DNA of 64,000 bases from Clostridium aceticum (lineage in GTDB: Bacteria > Bacillota > Clostridia > Peptostreptococcales > Natronincolaceae): the NCBI RefSeq assembly GCF_001042715.1, contig NZ_CP009687.1:2347418-2411417 (forward strand). The letters run 5' to 3'. The notes under the pieces were generated by a model. It was given only the letters and a program-made list of their open reading frames with translations, was not told the origin of the DNA and ran no database searches. This document shows positions 45,211 to 53,075 of the stretch, piece by piece. Position numbers and translations under genes: made by a program. Numbering within the stretch: the first letter of the stretch is position 1; every line of letters begins with the position of its first letter.

Positions 45211-45410
45211 CAGAATAACACTCCCTCATGTGAATTGGGATGTGCCTTGAAAAGAATATGTATATGGTCTTTATCATAATTCCATTCTAATGATGTTATA
45301 TTATAATTGTCTTGAATGTATTCAAGTATTTCTTTAAGTCTATTAGAAATAACATTATCAATTACTTTTCTCCGATACTTTACTACCAAATCCTAAATGA
45401 TAATTTAGTA
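45211..45410 (-). pseudogene. IS200/IS605-type Y1 transposase (TnpA) fragment
   Basis: With frame changes the minus strand reads NYHLGFG/VVKYRRKVIDNVISNRL, then SLEWNYDKDHIHILFKAHPN. The HIH of DHIHILF is the HUH metal motif of Y1 transposases. Only about the first half of the protein remains; the catalytic Tyr region is missing and the frame is broken near the start. A dead insertion remnant inside the cassette-like region. Confidence 0.75.
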
Positions 45411-45481
45411 AGAATACTGATAGGAGAATTCTTGGTGAGGATGTTAAATAAAAAAGTGAACTAATTTAATCACACATTACG

Positions 45482-46162
45482 CTAATCATTTTTCTTTCCT
45501 AGTCTCATTGGACAAATTACTCTGCATTTATTACAGTTAACAGTATTAAAGCCTCTATCATTGGTTCCATATGTATTCTGTCTGCATTTTGCCTGATTTG
45601 CGTTTCGCCCGTCCAATGCTTGAGACGGGCAGTTTTCGATACACAGATTGCAACCATCTATACAGATACTCTCCGCAAGTGAGTCGGAGACAAGATCAAG
45701 CTCTGTAAGAACTATTCCTAAAGTCAACAAATTACCATGCTTTTCGTTTAGTAGTAATGTGTTTTTTCCTAGTGTTCCTAGTCCTGCGAGTACAGCGGCA
45801 TGTTTCATGGATATCAGACCACGTCCTTCCAATTTTTCTGCATCCCAGTATTCATAAGGACCATCTGAGGGAAGCGGTACAGCATAGCCACTATAGATCC
45901 TTTCAATCTCTTTTGCAGCTTTTAATGCGACCCAATCAACCTCTGGACATGTGCCATAATTGAAATGACCGTATATCAGTCTTGGTTCTATCATAGTCAG
46001 CCCTTTTGGAAGAGCTATGCCGAACACAATAACCGATTTGCAGTAGGAAAATATATCTCTTGGGTGAAAGCCTGCTGGTGCATCAGAAAAGCGGTCAATG
46101 TTAGCGACACCACACACATCCGCACCAAGGTTCAATATAGATTCTTTGATTTGGTTCTTCAC
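45482..46162 (-). CDS. Ferredoxin-type 4Fe-4S protein, QueG/epoxyqueuosine reductase-like
   Basis: 226 residues. N-terminal LGADVCGVANIDRFSDAP as in QueG relatives and other clostridial 4Fe-4S reductase-like proteins; C-terminal ferredoxin cysteines in CIDGCNLCIENCPSQALDG and CNKCRVICPMRLG. It lacks the helical repeat tail of true QueG, so the substrate may differ. GTG start at 46162 without a strong ribosome site. The IS607-type element begins 23 bases upstream and may have removed its promoter. Confidence 0.78.
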   Translation of the reverse strand: MKNQIKESILNLGADVCGVANIDRFSDAPAGFHPRDIFSYCKSVIVFGIALPKGLTMIEPRLIYGHFNYGTCPEVDWVALKAAKEIERIYSGYAVPLPSDGPYEYWDAEKLEGRGLISMKHAAVLAGLGTLGKNTLLLNEKHGNLLTLGIVLTELDLVSDSLAESICIDGCNLCIENCPSQALDGRNANQAKCRQNTYGTNDRGFNTVNCNKCRVICPMRLGKKND

Positions 46163-46332
46163 TCTTAAGCCGTTACAGAAAACTTATAAAAAGTTATAAA
46201 ATAAACTTTTGTGTTTCTTTCCTTGTTCATCGTGTCCGATTTTGCCTATGCTACTTTCGTTTGATATAACACTCCAAAGGCATAAATTCCTCATTAACGT
46301 ATGAGTACATATTAGCAATATCTTTTAAGTGA

Positions 46333-47511
46333 TTAAATTGCTAATTCACCAAAATTTTTAAGATTGACACTAGCATTTTTATCCCTATCTATCTTATTGC
46401 CACATTCACATATATAAGTTCTATCAGATAGTTTTAAATCTTTATCTATAGCCCCACATACTGAACACATTTTAGATGATGGATAAAATCTATCTGCTAT
46501 GATAAATTTTACATTATTCCATAACGCTTTATATTCTATCTGTCTGTAAAATTCATAAAAGCATTGTTCCCCAATTGCTTTCGCTAAGTGTTTATTCTTC
46601 ATCATATTACTTACTGCTAAATCTTCTAAAACAATAAACATTGGTTCTCTGTTTACTATTTCACAAGTTGTTTGATGTATATAATTATGACGAATACTTT
46701 TTAATTGATGATGCACTTTTTTGAGTTTATTTTCTAATTTTATAATATTGCAAGTTTTCTTATAACGACTACCCTCCTTATTCATTTCATATTTTTTCGA
46801 TATTTTACGTTGCAATCTACGCAATTTCTTTTTGATTTTCTTTACTTTTGATGTCTTATTTATATTTTTGTATGGTTTATCTATGTCTGAACATATTGCC
46901 AAATCCTTTATTCCAAGGTCGATACCTATTCCTTCGTTTGTTGGTTGTTTAACTTCATCTTCATGCTCAATACCTACGCTAACCCACCAATTTAAACCAT
47001 CAAAGGATACTCTAGGATTAATGTATTTCTCATTTTCGCCAAAAGGAATCCTATTGTATTCAGCTAATCTAACCCAATTTAACTTTTGTTTATTTTTCTT
47101 CTTACTAGTACTAAAACCCTCAAATTTTACATGAGTACCATTGAATTGTATCTTCTCAACATCTTGATAAAATTTGGGAGCTGATTTCTTCCTGCTTTTA
47201 AATCTAGGAAATTTACTTTCTCCTTTAAAAAATCTTTTATAAGCATTACAAGCATCTTTTATAGCTTGTTTTGTCACGTTGTTACTTATGTTGTTTAGCC
47301 ATTCATAACCTTCCTGTTTCTTTAATTGCGTAAACTCTTTTCTTAATTCGCCATCATTTATAAATTTGCCACTGTTTTTATAGTTTTCTTGTTGTTTAGC
47401 CAACCCCCAATTATAAGCAAACCTACTAGCACCTGCATACTGAAACAACTTAGTATTTTGTTTATTGTTTGGGATAAGCATTACCTTAATTCCTTTAATC
47501 ATCTTCTTCAA
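46333..47511 (-). CDS. tnpB: TnpB RNA-guided nuclease (IS607/IS605 OrfB)
   Basis: 392 residues, intact. RuvC-like residues: Asp in GIGIDLGIKDLAI near residue 198, Glu in VLEDLAVSN near residue 296, Asp in DRDKNASVN near residue 374. Zinc finger CSVCG and CECG between the last two. TnpB proteins cut DNA guided by an omega RNA from the element's end, which here would cover about 46185-46420. The TTG start at 47511 follows AAGGAG; the ATG at 47502 is an alternative. With TnpA broken the gene is probably immobile but could still be active. Confidence 0.9.
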   Translation of the reverse strand: MKKMIKGIKVMLIPNNKQNTKLFQYAGASRFAYNWGLAKQQENYKNSGKFINDGELRKEFTQLKKQEGYEWLNNISNNVTKQAIKDACNAYKRFFKGESKFPRFKSRKKSAPKFYQDVEKIQFNGTHVKFEGFSTSKKKNKQKLNWVRLAEYNRIPFGENEKYINPRVSFDGLNWWVSVGIEHEDEVKQPTNEGIGIDLGIKDLAICSDIDKPYKNINKTSKVKKIKKKLRRLQRKISKKYEMNKEGSRYKKTCNIIKLENKLKKVHHQLKSIRHNYIHQTTCEIVNREPMFIVLEDLAVSNMMKNKHLAKAIGEQCFYEFYRQIEYKALWNNVKFIIADRFYPSSKMCSVCGAIDKDLKLSDRTYICECGNKIDRDKNASVNLKNFGELAI

Positions 47512-47792
47512 TTAACTCCTTCACCATTTTTCTCGCTTTATTAGCTCTTTTTCCTTGTAGCCTACAACTAAATACAGTTATTATTTGAACTAAATCTTCA
47601 ACAAGTTCTTGTTGCTCTGTTTTTATCATCACTAATATTTAAGACTTGTTTTAATTGTTCATTTGAATAATATCTGTATCCATTCGAGGCAGTATGGTCA
47701 GGTTTTAATTTTCCACGCTTGTCCCAATTTCTCAATGTTTGCGTTGTTCTTCCAATTAATTTTGAAAATTCATGTATAGTATAATATTTCAA
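47495..47792 (-). pseudogene. tnpA: IS607-type serine recombinase TnpA, internally deleted
   Basis: The N-terminal MerR-like domain is present (YYTIHEFSKLIGRTTQTLRN, GYRYYSNEQ), reading 64 codons to a stop at 47598. In another frame the C-terminal tail follows at once: LVQIITVFSCRLQGKRANKA, KMVKELIEEDD, stop at 47495, four bases inside tnpB. The catalytic serine recombinase core is missing. An internal deletion with frame change has killed the recombinase. Confidence 0.85.
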
Positions 47793-47863
47793 TTACACCA
47801 CCTCTAAGAAAATAACACCATGCAATATTATAAAAATAAAACAAATTTTATAACTTTTTATAA

Positions 47864-48527
47864 CATATTTTTAACTGTTAGATGCCTCCTTTTACATATT
47901 TCTATTTGAATAATTTTTACTTGGCAGTTTTGTACAATGCAAACGATGTTTCTTGCACCCTTGTAGGAATAGCTTCTTATGCGAAGTTCAATATTTCTAT
48001 ATTATTTTACTTATCAATTAAAAGGAGCTTCAATTTCTTCCCATTCTTTTAATTCTTATCCGATATACTCTTCTCTTTCCCAAAAGATTTCTTTAAAGAT
48101 AAATTTAGTCTACTTCATATAATTCTATAAAGCCTATATAAATCCTTTGATTTTTTTACAAATAATAACAAATTTTGTATTAAAATCTAGGTAAGAAAAA
48201 AACCGAGAGTTTAGTTCTCAACTTTTATTGTAACAATGTATAGTTCAACCTTTTAGCTACTCTCTAATAGCTTTTAATTCATTCTGAAAGTCTTAAAGTA
48301 CTTCTTTTGCTATTGCCCTCATTGAATTTTGAACCCGTACTATAACCCAAATAACCACACCCCAGCATATAACCTATTTTCCTTACTTCATATGAAATGA
48401 TGATTAAAATGCAATTATATAAGCTTAATACCTCTAAGTATTTACAATGCTTTCACCAAAAAACCGCCATCAATTTGTAATACGATTCACCGTACCACTT
48501 TAACTGCGTTTTTTTTAAATAAAAGAG
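47864..48527. other. Intergenic region beyond the IS element
   Basis: No ORF with a ribosome site. GTTAGATGCC at 47876-47885 equals the core at 41986-41995 on the same strand. A minus-strand hairpin GAGAACTAAACTCTC with GGTTTTTTTC near 48190-48222 looks like a weak terminator. No integrase remnant could be read here by eye. Confidence 0.4.
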
Positions 48528-48719
48528 TCAAAAGGAACTGTTCCTCTTGACTTGATATACTATTCTCTCTTTAAATTCCAAAGCATCTTCAGTTTCTTCA
48601 ATTACTCTTTCTATCCAAAAACATTTATCTGCATTATCCTTGATGATATTTTTTAAATAATCGTGAACCAATCTCATATATGAAACTGTCTTATATATAG
48701 CACAAAAGAATAATTCCAT
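48528..48719 (-). CDS. Small ORF, uncertain
   Basis: 63 codons, product with a hydrophobic start and a charged C-terminus (WIERVIEETEDALEFKERIV). No ribosome site before the ATG at 48719 and no family recognised. It would be divergent from the sigma factor gene and start beside the palindrome at 48726. May be a fragment. Confidence 0.3.
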   Translation of the reverse strand: MELFFCAIYKTVSYMRLVHDYLKNIIKDNADKCFWIERVIEETEDALEFKERIVYQVKRNSSF

Positions 48720-48725
48720 GGAAAC

Positions 48726-48741
48726 TATAAACTAGTTTATA
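48726..48741. promoter_or_regulatory. 16-bp perfect palindrome upstream of ECF sigma gene
   Basis: TATAAACTAGTTTATA, 33 bases before the sigma factor start codon. Could be an operator or part of the promoter. Confidence 0.4.
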
Positions 48742-48773
48742 ATGTAAGTATTAGCAAAAAAGGAGGTTAAATT

Positions 48774-49316
48774 TTGGAGTTCACAGAACAATGTCAATTA
48801 GGTCCAGCTACAAACCGTACTGTTATGAAAGCTATACAAGGTAATAAATCAGCCTTTTCTATTTTGTTTAAAGAGTACTATAATACTTCTTATCGTATAT
48901 CACGCTCTATTCTCAAAAATGATAGCGATATTGAGGATGCCCTGCAAGAAGCTGCTATTAAAGCCTACAAAAACATTATCAAATTAAAAGATGCAGATCT
49001 ATTTAAGCCTTGGTTTATACGTATTGTTATCAATGAAAGCTACAATGTCCTTAAAAGAAAGACACACCTTCCCCTAGATACTTTAATAAATTGCACATCT
49101 ATTCCTAATGAGATTTGTAATGATATAGATATAAAGAATGCAATTTTAAATCTAGATGATGACCTAAGACTTGTCACAGTCCTTTATTACTATGAAGATT
49201 TATCGATAAAGTCTATATCAAAACTTCTTAATATCCCTGAGGGAACAGTGAAATCAAGACTTTACCGTGCAAGGAATAGTCTTTATGATATTTTGAATAT
49301 TAAGGAGGATATTTAA
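48774..49316 (+). CDS. ECF-type RNA polymerase sigma factor
   Basis: 180 residues. Region 2: FSILFKEYYNTSYRISRSIL, DIEDALQEAAIKAYKNI; region 4: LYYYEDLSIKSISKLLNIPEGTVKSRLYRARN. TTG start at 48774 with AAGGAGG upstream. It overlaps a transcription unit with the DUF4179 protein that begins two bases later, the usual arrangement of sigma factor and membrane anti-sigma factor. It probably answers a cell-envelope signal. Confidence 0.92.
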   Translation: MEFTEQCQLGPATNRTVMKAIQGNKSAFSILFKEYYNTSYRISRSILKNDSDIEDALQEAAIKAYKNIIKLKDADLFKPWFIRIVINESYNVLKRKTHLPLDTLINCTSIPNEICNDIDIKNAILNLDDDLRLVTVLYYYEDLSIKSISKLLNIPEGTVKSRLYRARNSLYDILNIKEDI

Positions 49317-49317
49317 A

Positions 49318-50622
49318 ATGACTGATAAATTAAGAGAAAAGATAGTAAAAGAAGATTTTATTATGCCGGACAACACCTCTAAAAAATTAGATGATTTTGT
49401 TAATAAGCTACCCGATAAAAAAGTTTTTTATTTGAAGAAATTCATGACTGTGGCATCTTTACTACTGGTGTTCACCATTGTATCTATTGCTGGAGCCTAT
49501 GCAAATGGTTATAGGCTACAGGATATATACCACTTATTTGGCTTCTACCACTCAGACAAGGATCTCTCAAAGTATGTTGTTATTAATAATACCTCTGTAC
49601 AATCTGAAGGTATTACGGTAACTATAAATGAATCTATCTTGGATGAAAATAATCTTATATTAAATATGACTGTAAAAAATGATACAGCCTTTGAAAAATC
49701 TGATTCATATAATGATCTTGCAGTTGGAGTTATAGAAGGATTTGTGGATGATACGTTAGTTTTTAGCTCTGGGTCTGGTTATGGGGAATTTATAGATCAA
49801 CATACCTATAATTTGTCTATACAACATATGATAAATACTAAAAATCTTCCTACTAAGTTTGGTTTGAAATATGTAATTAAAACGATTAATGATATTAATG
49901 GTAATTGGACTTTTCATTTAGATTTAAACAAAGAATTTATAAACAGTGCTAGTAAGATTGTTGATTTAAATGAAATAATAGATTTTCAAAAGGGTAAAGT
50001 AGTAATTAACAAGGTAGCCTTTACACCTATTAGCACAAGAATTTCCCTATTAGGTTCAGCTGACCTACCTGCTCCTAAGTTTCCAGATGATCCTTTGAGG
50101 GACGGTTTTATAGTTTACAATCAGGACGGTCAAGAAATACCTTTCATAGGTATAGATTACAATATCGACAGTAACGGAAATTATGTGGCTTCTATTGAAT
50201 GTGATCCAGTAAATACCACTCCCTCGTCCTTAACATTAATACCATACAAGCGAATCTTTAGTGGTTCTGACAAAGAAATTTCTGCAAAGGTAAACCTTAA
50301 CAAGCTACCTATTATCTTAACCCGAGATTCTGGAACCACTATATCCATTAATAAAATTGAACATTCTGAAGAAGGCTCCTTGATATCCTTCATATTTGAT
50401 TTGGTTTCACCCGATAATGCACCAATATTTGTAATCTATGATGAAACTGGCAGCATCATTGAGCCAAAATCTTCTATTGCTAATAGAAAAATTGGCTCCC
50501 GTATAGAAGCTACGCTTTTATATCCCAAGTTTCTAGAAGATAAGGAATATGTAATCATTTTGGAAGATTCATATATCTTTGAGATATATGAAAATGAAAA
50601 GATAGTACTTCCTATCGAATAG
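49318..50622 (+). CDS. DUF4179-type membrane protein, probable anti-sigma factor
   Basis: 434 residues. A cytoplasmic N-terminus of about 40 residues, one membrane segment (FMTVASLLLVFTIVSIAGAYA, residues about 42-62), then a large extracytoplasmic domain. The start of that domain (SVQSEGITVTINESILDENN) matches DUF4179 proteins encoded with ECF sigma factors. AAGGAGG overlaps the sigma stop. It likely holds the sigma factor at the membrane until a signal arrives. A short cytoplasmic part without a ZAS-type His-Cys motif is visible. Confidence 0.85.
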   Translation: MTDKLREKIVKEDFIMPDNTSKKLDDFVNKLPDKKVFYLKKFMTVASLLLVFTIVSIAGAYANGYRLQDIYHLFGFYHSDKDLSKYVVINNTSVQSEGITVTINESILDENNLILNMTVKNDTAFEKSDSYNDLAVGVIEGFVDDTLVFSSGSGYGEFIDQHTYNLSIQHMINTKNLPTKFGLKYVIKTINDINGNWTFHLDLNKEFINSASKIVDLNEIIDFQKGKVVINKVAFTPISTRISLLGSADLPAPKFPDDPLRDGFIVYNQDGQEIPFIGIDYNIDSNGNYVASIECDPVNTTPSSLTLIPYKRIFSGSDKEISAKVNLNKLPIILTRDSGTTISINKIEHSEEGSLISFIFDLVSPDNAPIFVIYDETGSIIEPKSSIANRKIGSRIEATLLYPKFLEDKEYVIILEDSYIFEIYENEKIVLPIE

Positions 50623-50654
50623 GCTTGAACTACTCTGCTAGTTTCTATATTTTA

Positions 50655-50700
50655 AATAACTCCTAGTTTTTAAAAATTGAAAGCTAGGAGTTATTTTTTA
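50655..50700 (+). terminator. Terminator of the sigma/anti-sigma operon
   Basis: AATAACTCCTAG pairs perfectly with CTAGGAGTTATT (50655-50666 with 50684-50695), followed by TTTTTAG. Confidence 0.93.
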
Positions 50701-50719
50701 GACAGTATTTGTAATATTA

Positions 50720-50839
50720 TTATTTATCTGATTTACTTTCTAAGTATTGAACTCGCTTTTCTAACTTTTTTACTTTAGATTGTAAATCAAAAAAGAAGAA
50801 GAAAAATATTACCAAAAATGCAGCACTAACTATTTCCAC
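50720..50839 (-). CDS. Small membrane protein, 39 residues
   Basis: GTG at 50839 with GGAGGTG eight bases upstream. The product MEIVSAAFLVIFFFFFFDLQ has a membrane segment with seven consecutive Phe, then a coiled-coil-like charged tail (KVKKLEKRVQYLESKSDK). It resembles the small proteins often found beside efflux or sigma operons, but I know no family name. Confidence 0.65.
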   Translation of the reverse strand: MEIVSAAFLVIFFFFFFDLQSKVKKLEKRVQYLESKSDK

Positions 50840-50909
50840 ACAACTTTCACCTCCATTATCATTAGAATTGCCTTGAGTTTTTTTAAGATATGTTAAGACT
50901 CCTACTTAC

Positions 50910-50996
50910 CTATTCCTCTATAAATTCAAATAGTTCCTCTACTGTTGTATTAAATACTTTGGCTATATCAAAAGCCAGTTTTAATGATGGATTATA
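50910..50996 (-). pseudogene. C-terminal fragment of a small XRE-type regulator
   Basis: Frame reads YNPSLKLAFDIAKVFNTTVE, then ELFEFIEE and stop. This is the end of the common 65-70 residue XRE helix-turn-helix regulators (NPSLxLAxxIAxxFxxxxEELF). The N-terminal two thirds are missing: the sequence changes at 50996 into an attC-like half site. Confidence 0.75.
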
Positions 50997-51021
50997 CCTT
51001 TACGCAAATGTTTTGTTATGT
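50997..51021 (-). repeat. Half of an attC-like site fused to XRE fragment
   Basis: Minus strand ATAACAAAACATTTGCGTAA, then AGG, matches the right end of the sites at 40091-40191 and 43950-44084 (AACAATGCATTTGCATAAAG). It stops where the XRE fragment begins. Evidence of the same repeat family 7 kb from the main run. Confidence 0.45.
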
Positions 51022-51129
51022 GCTGGCCTGTTAGTAGCATGTTTTCTATTCCCACTAAACCGTTTTTAATATAATGCTTTAAAGACAGATAAAGTAGATG
51101 ATACGCACTTATTGCAAATTGACTATTTT

Positions 51130-51609
51130 TTACAAGCTTTCAATAAAAGATATGATAGCTTCTCTTTTGATAATCTCTTCGTTAACATTAATATATGATA
51201 TAGTTCTCCCGTCACCCATTGTTTTTATATCGGGAAACACTATTTCACCTGTTGAAAATATTAAAACTGTTCCACCTTTTGCTTCCTTACCATGACTTGG
51301 ATTTTGTAGAGAGATTAAGCTTATGCTATAAAGAATCTCCTTACCCTTAAACACTTCTATTTCTTCATCTACGGGTAACTGTCTCAACTCTATTCCCTGT
51401 AGTTTTTCCATTAATTGGTTTATTATTAAACTATCTTTCCATTGCTTTGAACCTTCTAGTTTATAATCTATTTGAACTAAGTCCATTTCACTAGATTCGC
51501 CATAGATTAACTGCTCTGAAATAACAATTTTTTCTTCAGTATTCGAAGAGCAGCCTGCTAAAATAACTACGATTACTAATACGCTAAAAATCTGTTTTAT
51601 AAATCTCAT
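51130..51609 (-). CDS. Small lipoprotein, unknown function
   Basis: 159 residues from ATG 51609 with AAGGGAG upstream. Signal peptide and lipobox VILAGC (Cys near residue 19). The mature part has an acidic, beta-rich sequence with no named domain (IEVFKGKEILYSISLISL, GDGRTISYINVNEEII). It resembles small clostridial lipoproteins of unknown role. Single gene, upstream region 51610-52060 shows nothing but AT-rich DNA and a small AGAAGCGCACTTCT hairpin. Confidence 0.7.
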   Translation of the reverse strand: MRFIKQIFSVLVIVVILAGCSSNTEEKIVISEQLIYGESSEMDLVQIDYKLEGSKQWKDSLIINQLMEKLQGIELRQLPVDEEIEVFKGKEILYSISLISLQNPSHGKEAKGGTVLIFSTGEIVFPDIKTMGDGRTISYINVNEEIIKREAIISFIESL

Positions 51610-52060
51610 TTTATCCACTCCCTTCCAAGTATAAGAAAGCATGTCTCCTTTTTCATCTTATGCATTTCTATCTATATTTCAATTTCAACAGAAATTTACA
51701 TAATTATCAAAAATAAAGAAGCGCACTTCTCTGTTTATTACTTTATATGTATGTTTGAACATATCTTTTTTATCTTCACTATTAATTTCCTATAGAGAGC
51801 TACCATTTTGGGTTACACATATAAGTTCATGTGTATACGTCTTCAATTAAATCGGAGGGCATTGTCAATTAGTGTAATTCAACACAATTTAAAGTTTCCT
51901 TTTTTTATTATATATACTTTAATCTTATCACGATCCATGAGTTTTGTATAATATAACCTATAGCTACTTTTAATACATACCCTACAACTGAATATACATC
52001 ATTATAAATTTCCTTTGTGAACTGAATGAATTAAATATTGTTAATTGTTAATGCTATGTA

Positions 52061-52114
52061 TTGACAACATGACCGACCCGTCATATAATAAACTTAATAT
52101 GACGGGTCGGTCAT
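52061..52114 (+). promoter_or_regulatory. tetR promoter with TetR operator
   Basis: TTGACA at 52061-52066, a 17-base spacer and TATAAT at 52084-52089: a perfect consensus sigma-A promoter. A perfect 18-base inverted repeat, ATGACCGACCCGTCATAT at 52069-52086 and its complement at 52097-52114, covers the spacer, the start of the -10 box and the likely start site. GACCGACCCGTC is a typical TetR half-site. This predicts tight autorepression of tetR and the efflux operon. Confidence 0.85.
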
Positions 52115-52136
52115 AAAAGAAAAGAGGTGTTTACCT

Positions 52137-52781
52137 GTGCCAAAGAAAACTTTTTTTAATCTTCCTGAAGAGAAGCGTGAAATGATTTTAGAAGTAGCTA
52201 TAGATGAATTTGCTAGCAATATGTATATTAATGCCAGTATTACAAAGATTGCTGAAGGATCTGGAGTTGCTAAAGGTAGTATGTACCAATATTTTCATAA
52301 TAAAAAAGATCTTTATAAGTACATTCTAGATCAAATTGGAATCAAAAAGCTTAGTTATTTAAATGAATGGATAGCCAAGCATGCTGAAATGGAGTTTATT
52401 GAAACCGTCCGGATGTTATATAGGAAAGGTCTTGAATTTGCCTTTGCTTATCCAAAGCTAGCAAAGATAGGTAATAACTTCATTAATGAACAGGACCCTG
52501 TTATAAGGGATGAAATTTTAAGAGACATTACTGCAAAGAGCAATCAATTTTTTATTGAACTTATTGAAAAAGCAAAAGCAAAAGGAGAAGTTCATTCTGG
52601 GGTAGACTCGGAAATGGGAGCATTTATGATTTATCATTTTAATAATGCTCTTGTAGACTCTCTTTTAAGTTCAATGGCCTATGAGGAAATTTTTATAAAA
52701 CAAGAGACTTATTTTAAAAAAGTAGATGATTTATTGTTTATTCTTAAAAACGGATTTGTAACATCAAGACATAAGGGGTGA
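52137..52781 (+). CDS. TetR family transcriptional repressor
   Basis: 214 residues, GTG start at 52137 after AGAGGTG. The N-terminal HTH reads ASITKIAEGSGVAKGSMYQYFHNKKDLYKYIL, typical of TetR proteins. The C-terminal ligand domain resembles the type found with ABC-2 efflux operons. It is followed by a small membrane protein, an ABC ATPase and two permeases. The operator over its own promoter at 52069-52114 supports autoregulation, released by a substrate of the pump. Confidence 0.92.
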   Translation: MPKKTFFNLPEEKREMILEVAIDEFASNMYINASITKIAEGSGVAKGSMYQYFHNKKDLYKYILDQIGIKKLSYLNEWIAKHAEMEFIETVRMLYRKGLEFAFAYPKLAKIGNNFINEQDPVIRDEILRDITAKSNQFFIELIEKAKAKGEVHSGVDSEMGAFMIYHFNNALVDSLLSSMAYEEIFIKQETYFKKVDDLLFILKNGFVTSRHKG

Positions 52782-52786
52782 TGACT

Positions 52787-52909
52787 ATGCCAGTATGGGG
52801 ATGGGTGACTTTATTTATGATCGTTGCAGCGATTATGATACCTATTAAACTAAAGGTTTTAAAGAAAATTATAAATAAAAACAATTCTCGATACGAAGAT
52901 GAAGAATAG
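52787..52909 (+). CDS. Small membrane protein, 40 residues, in efflux operon
   Basis: ATG at 52787, eight bases after AAGGGG, between tetR and the ABC ATPase. The product MPVWGWVTLFMIVAAIMIPI has one membrane segment and a charged tail (KKIINKNNSRYEDEE). It overlaps no other frame. Its place suggests an accessory subunit of the pump; no family name known. Confidence 0.65.
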   Translation: MPVWGWVTLFMIVAAIMIPIKLKVLKKIINKNNSRYEDEE

Positions 52910-53075
52910 AATTAGGGAGGCTTTTCTATGATAAAAGTTCAAAATCTATATCATTCTTATACCGATGACCATAACTATGCAGTAAAAGACATTAATTTCG
53001 AAATTGCTAAAGGTGTTTTTGGCAAGTACCTTTTCTTGCACTTCGGAACTTAATTTTCCCAGCACCCCATTTCCA

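Larger units (their letters stand above)
46185..47863 (-). mobile_element. IS607-type element with terminal inverted repeats, decayed
   Basis: Carries an intact tnpB and a broken IS607-type tnpA. TTATAAAAAGTTATAAAAT at 46185-46203 is repeated inverted at 47845-47863, marking the ends. Terminal inverted repeats are not typical of IS607, so the ends may come from another element or be fortuitous. The outer flank at 47876 reads GTTAGATGCC, the same core as the attC-like site at 41986, suggesting insertion into a cassette boundary. Confidence 0.7.

Noticed and set aside
47864-48527. Integron integrase remnant at the upstream end of the array
   Set aside because: No frame with tyrosine recombinase motifs could be read on either strand, so an integrase is not claimed in this window.
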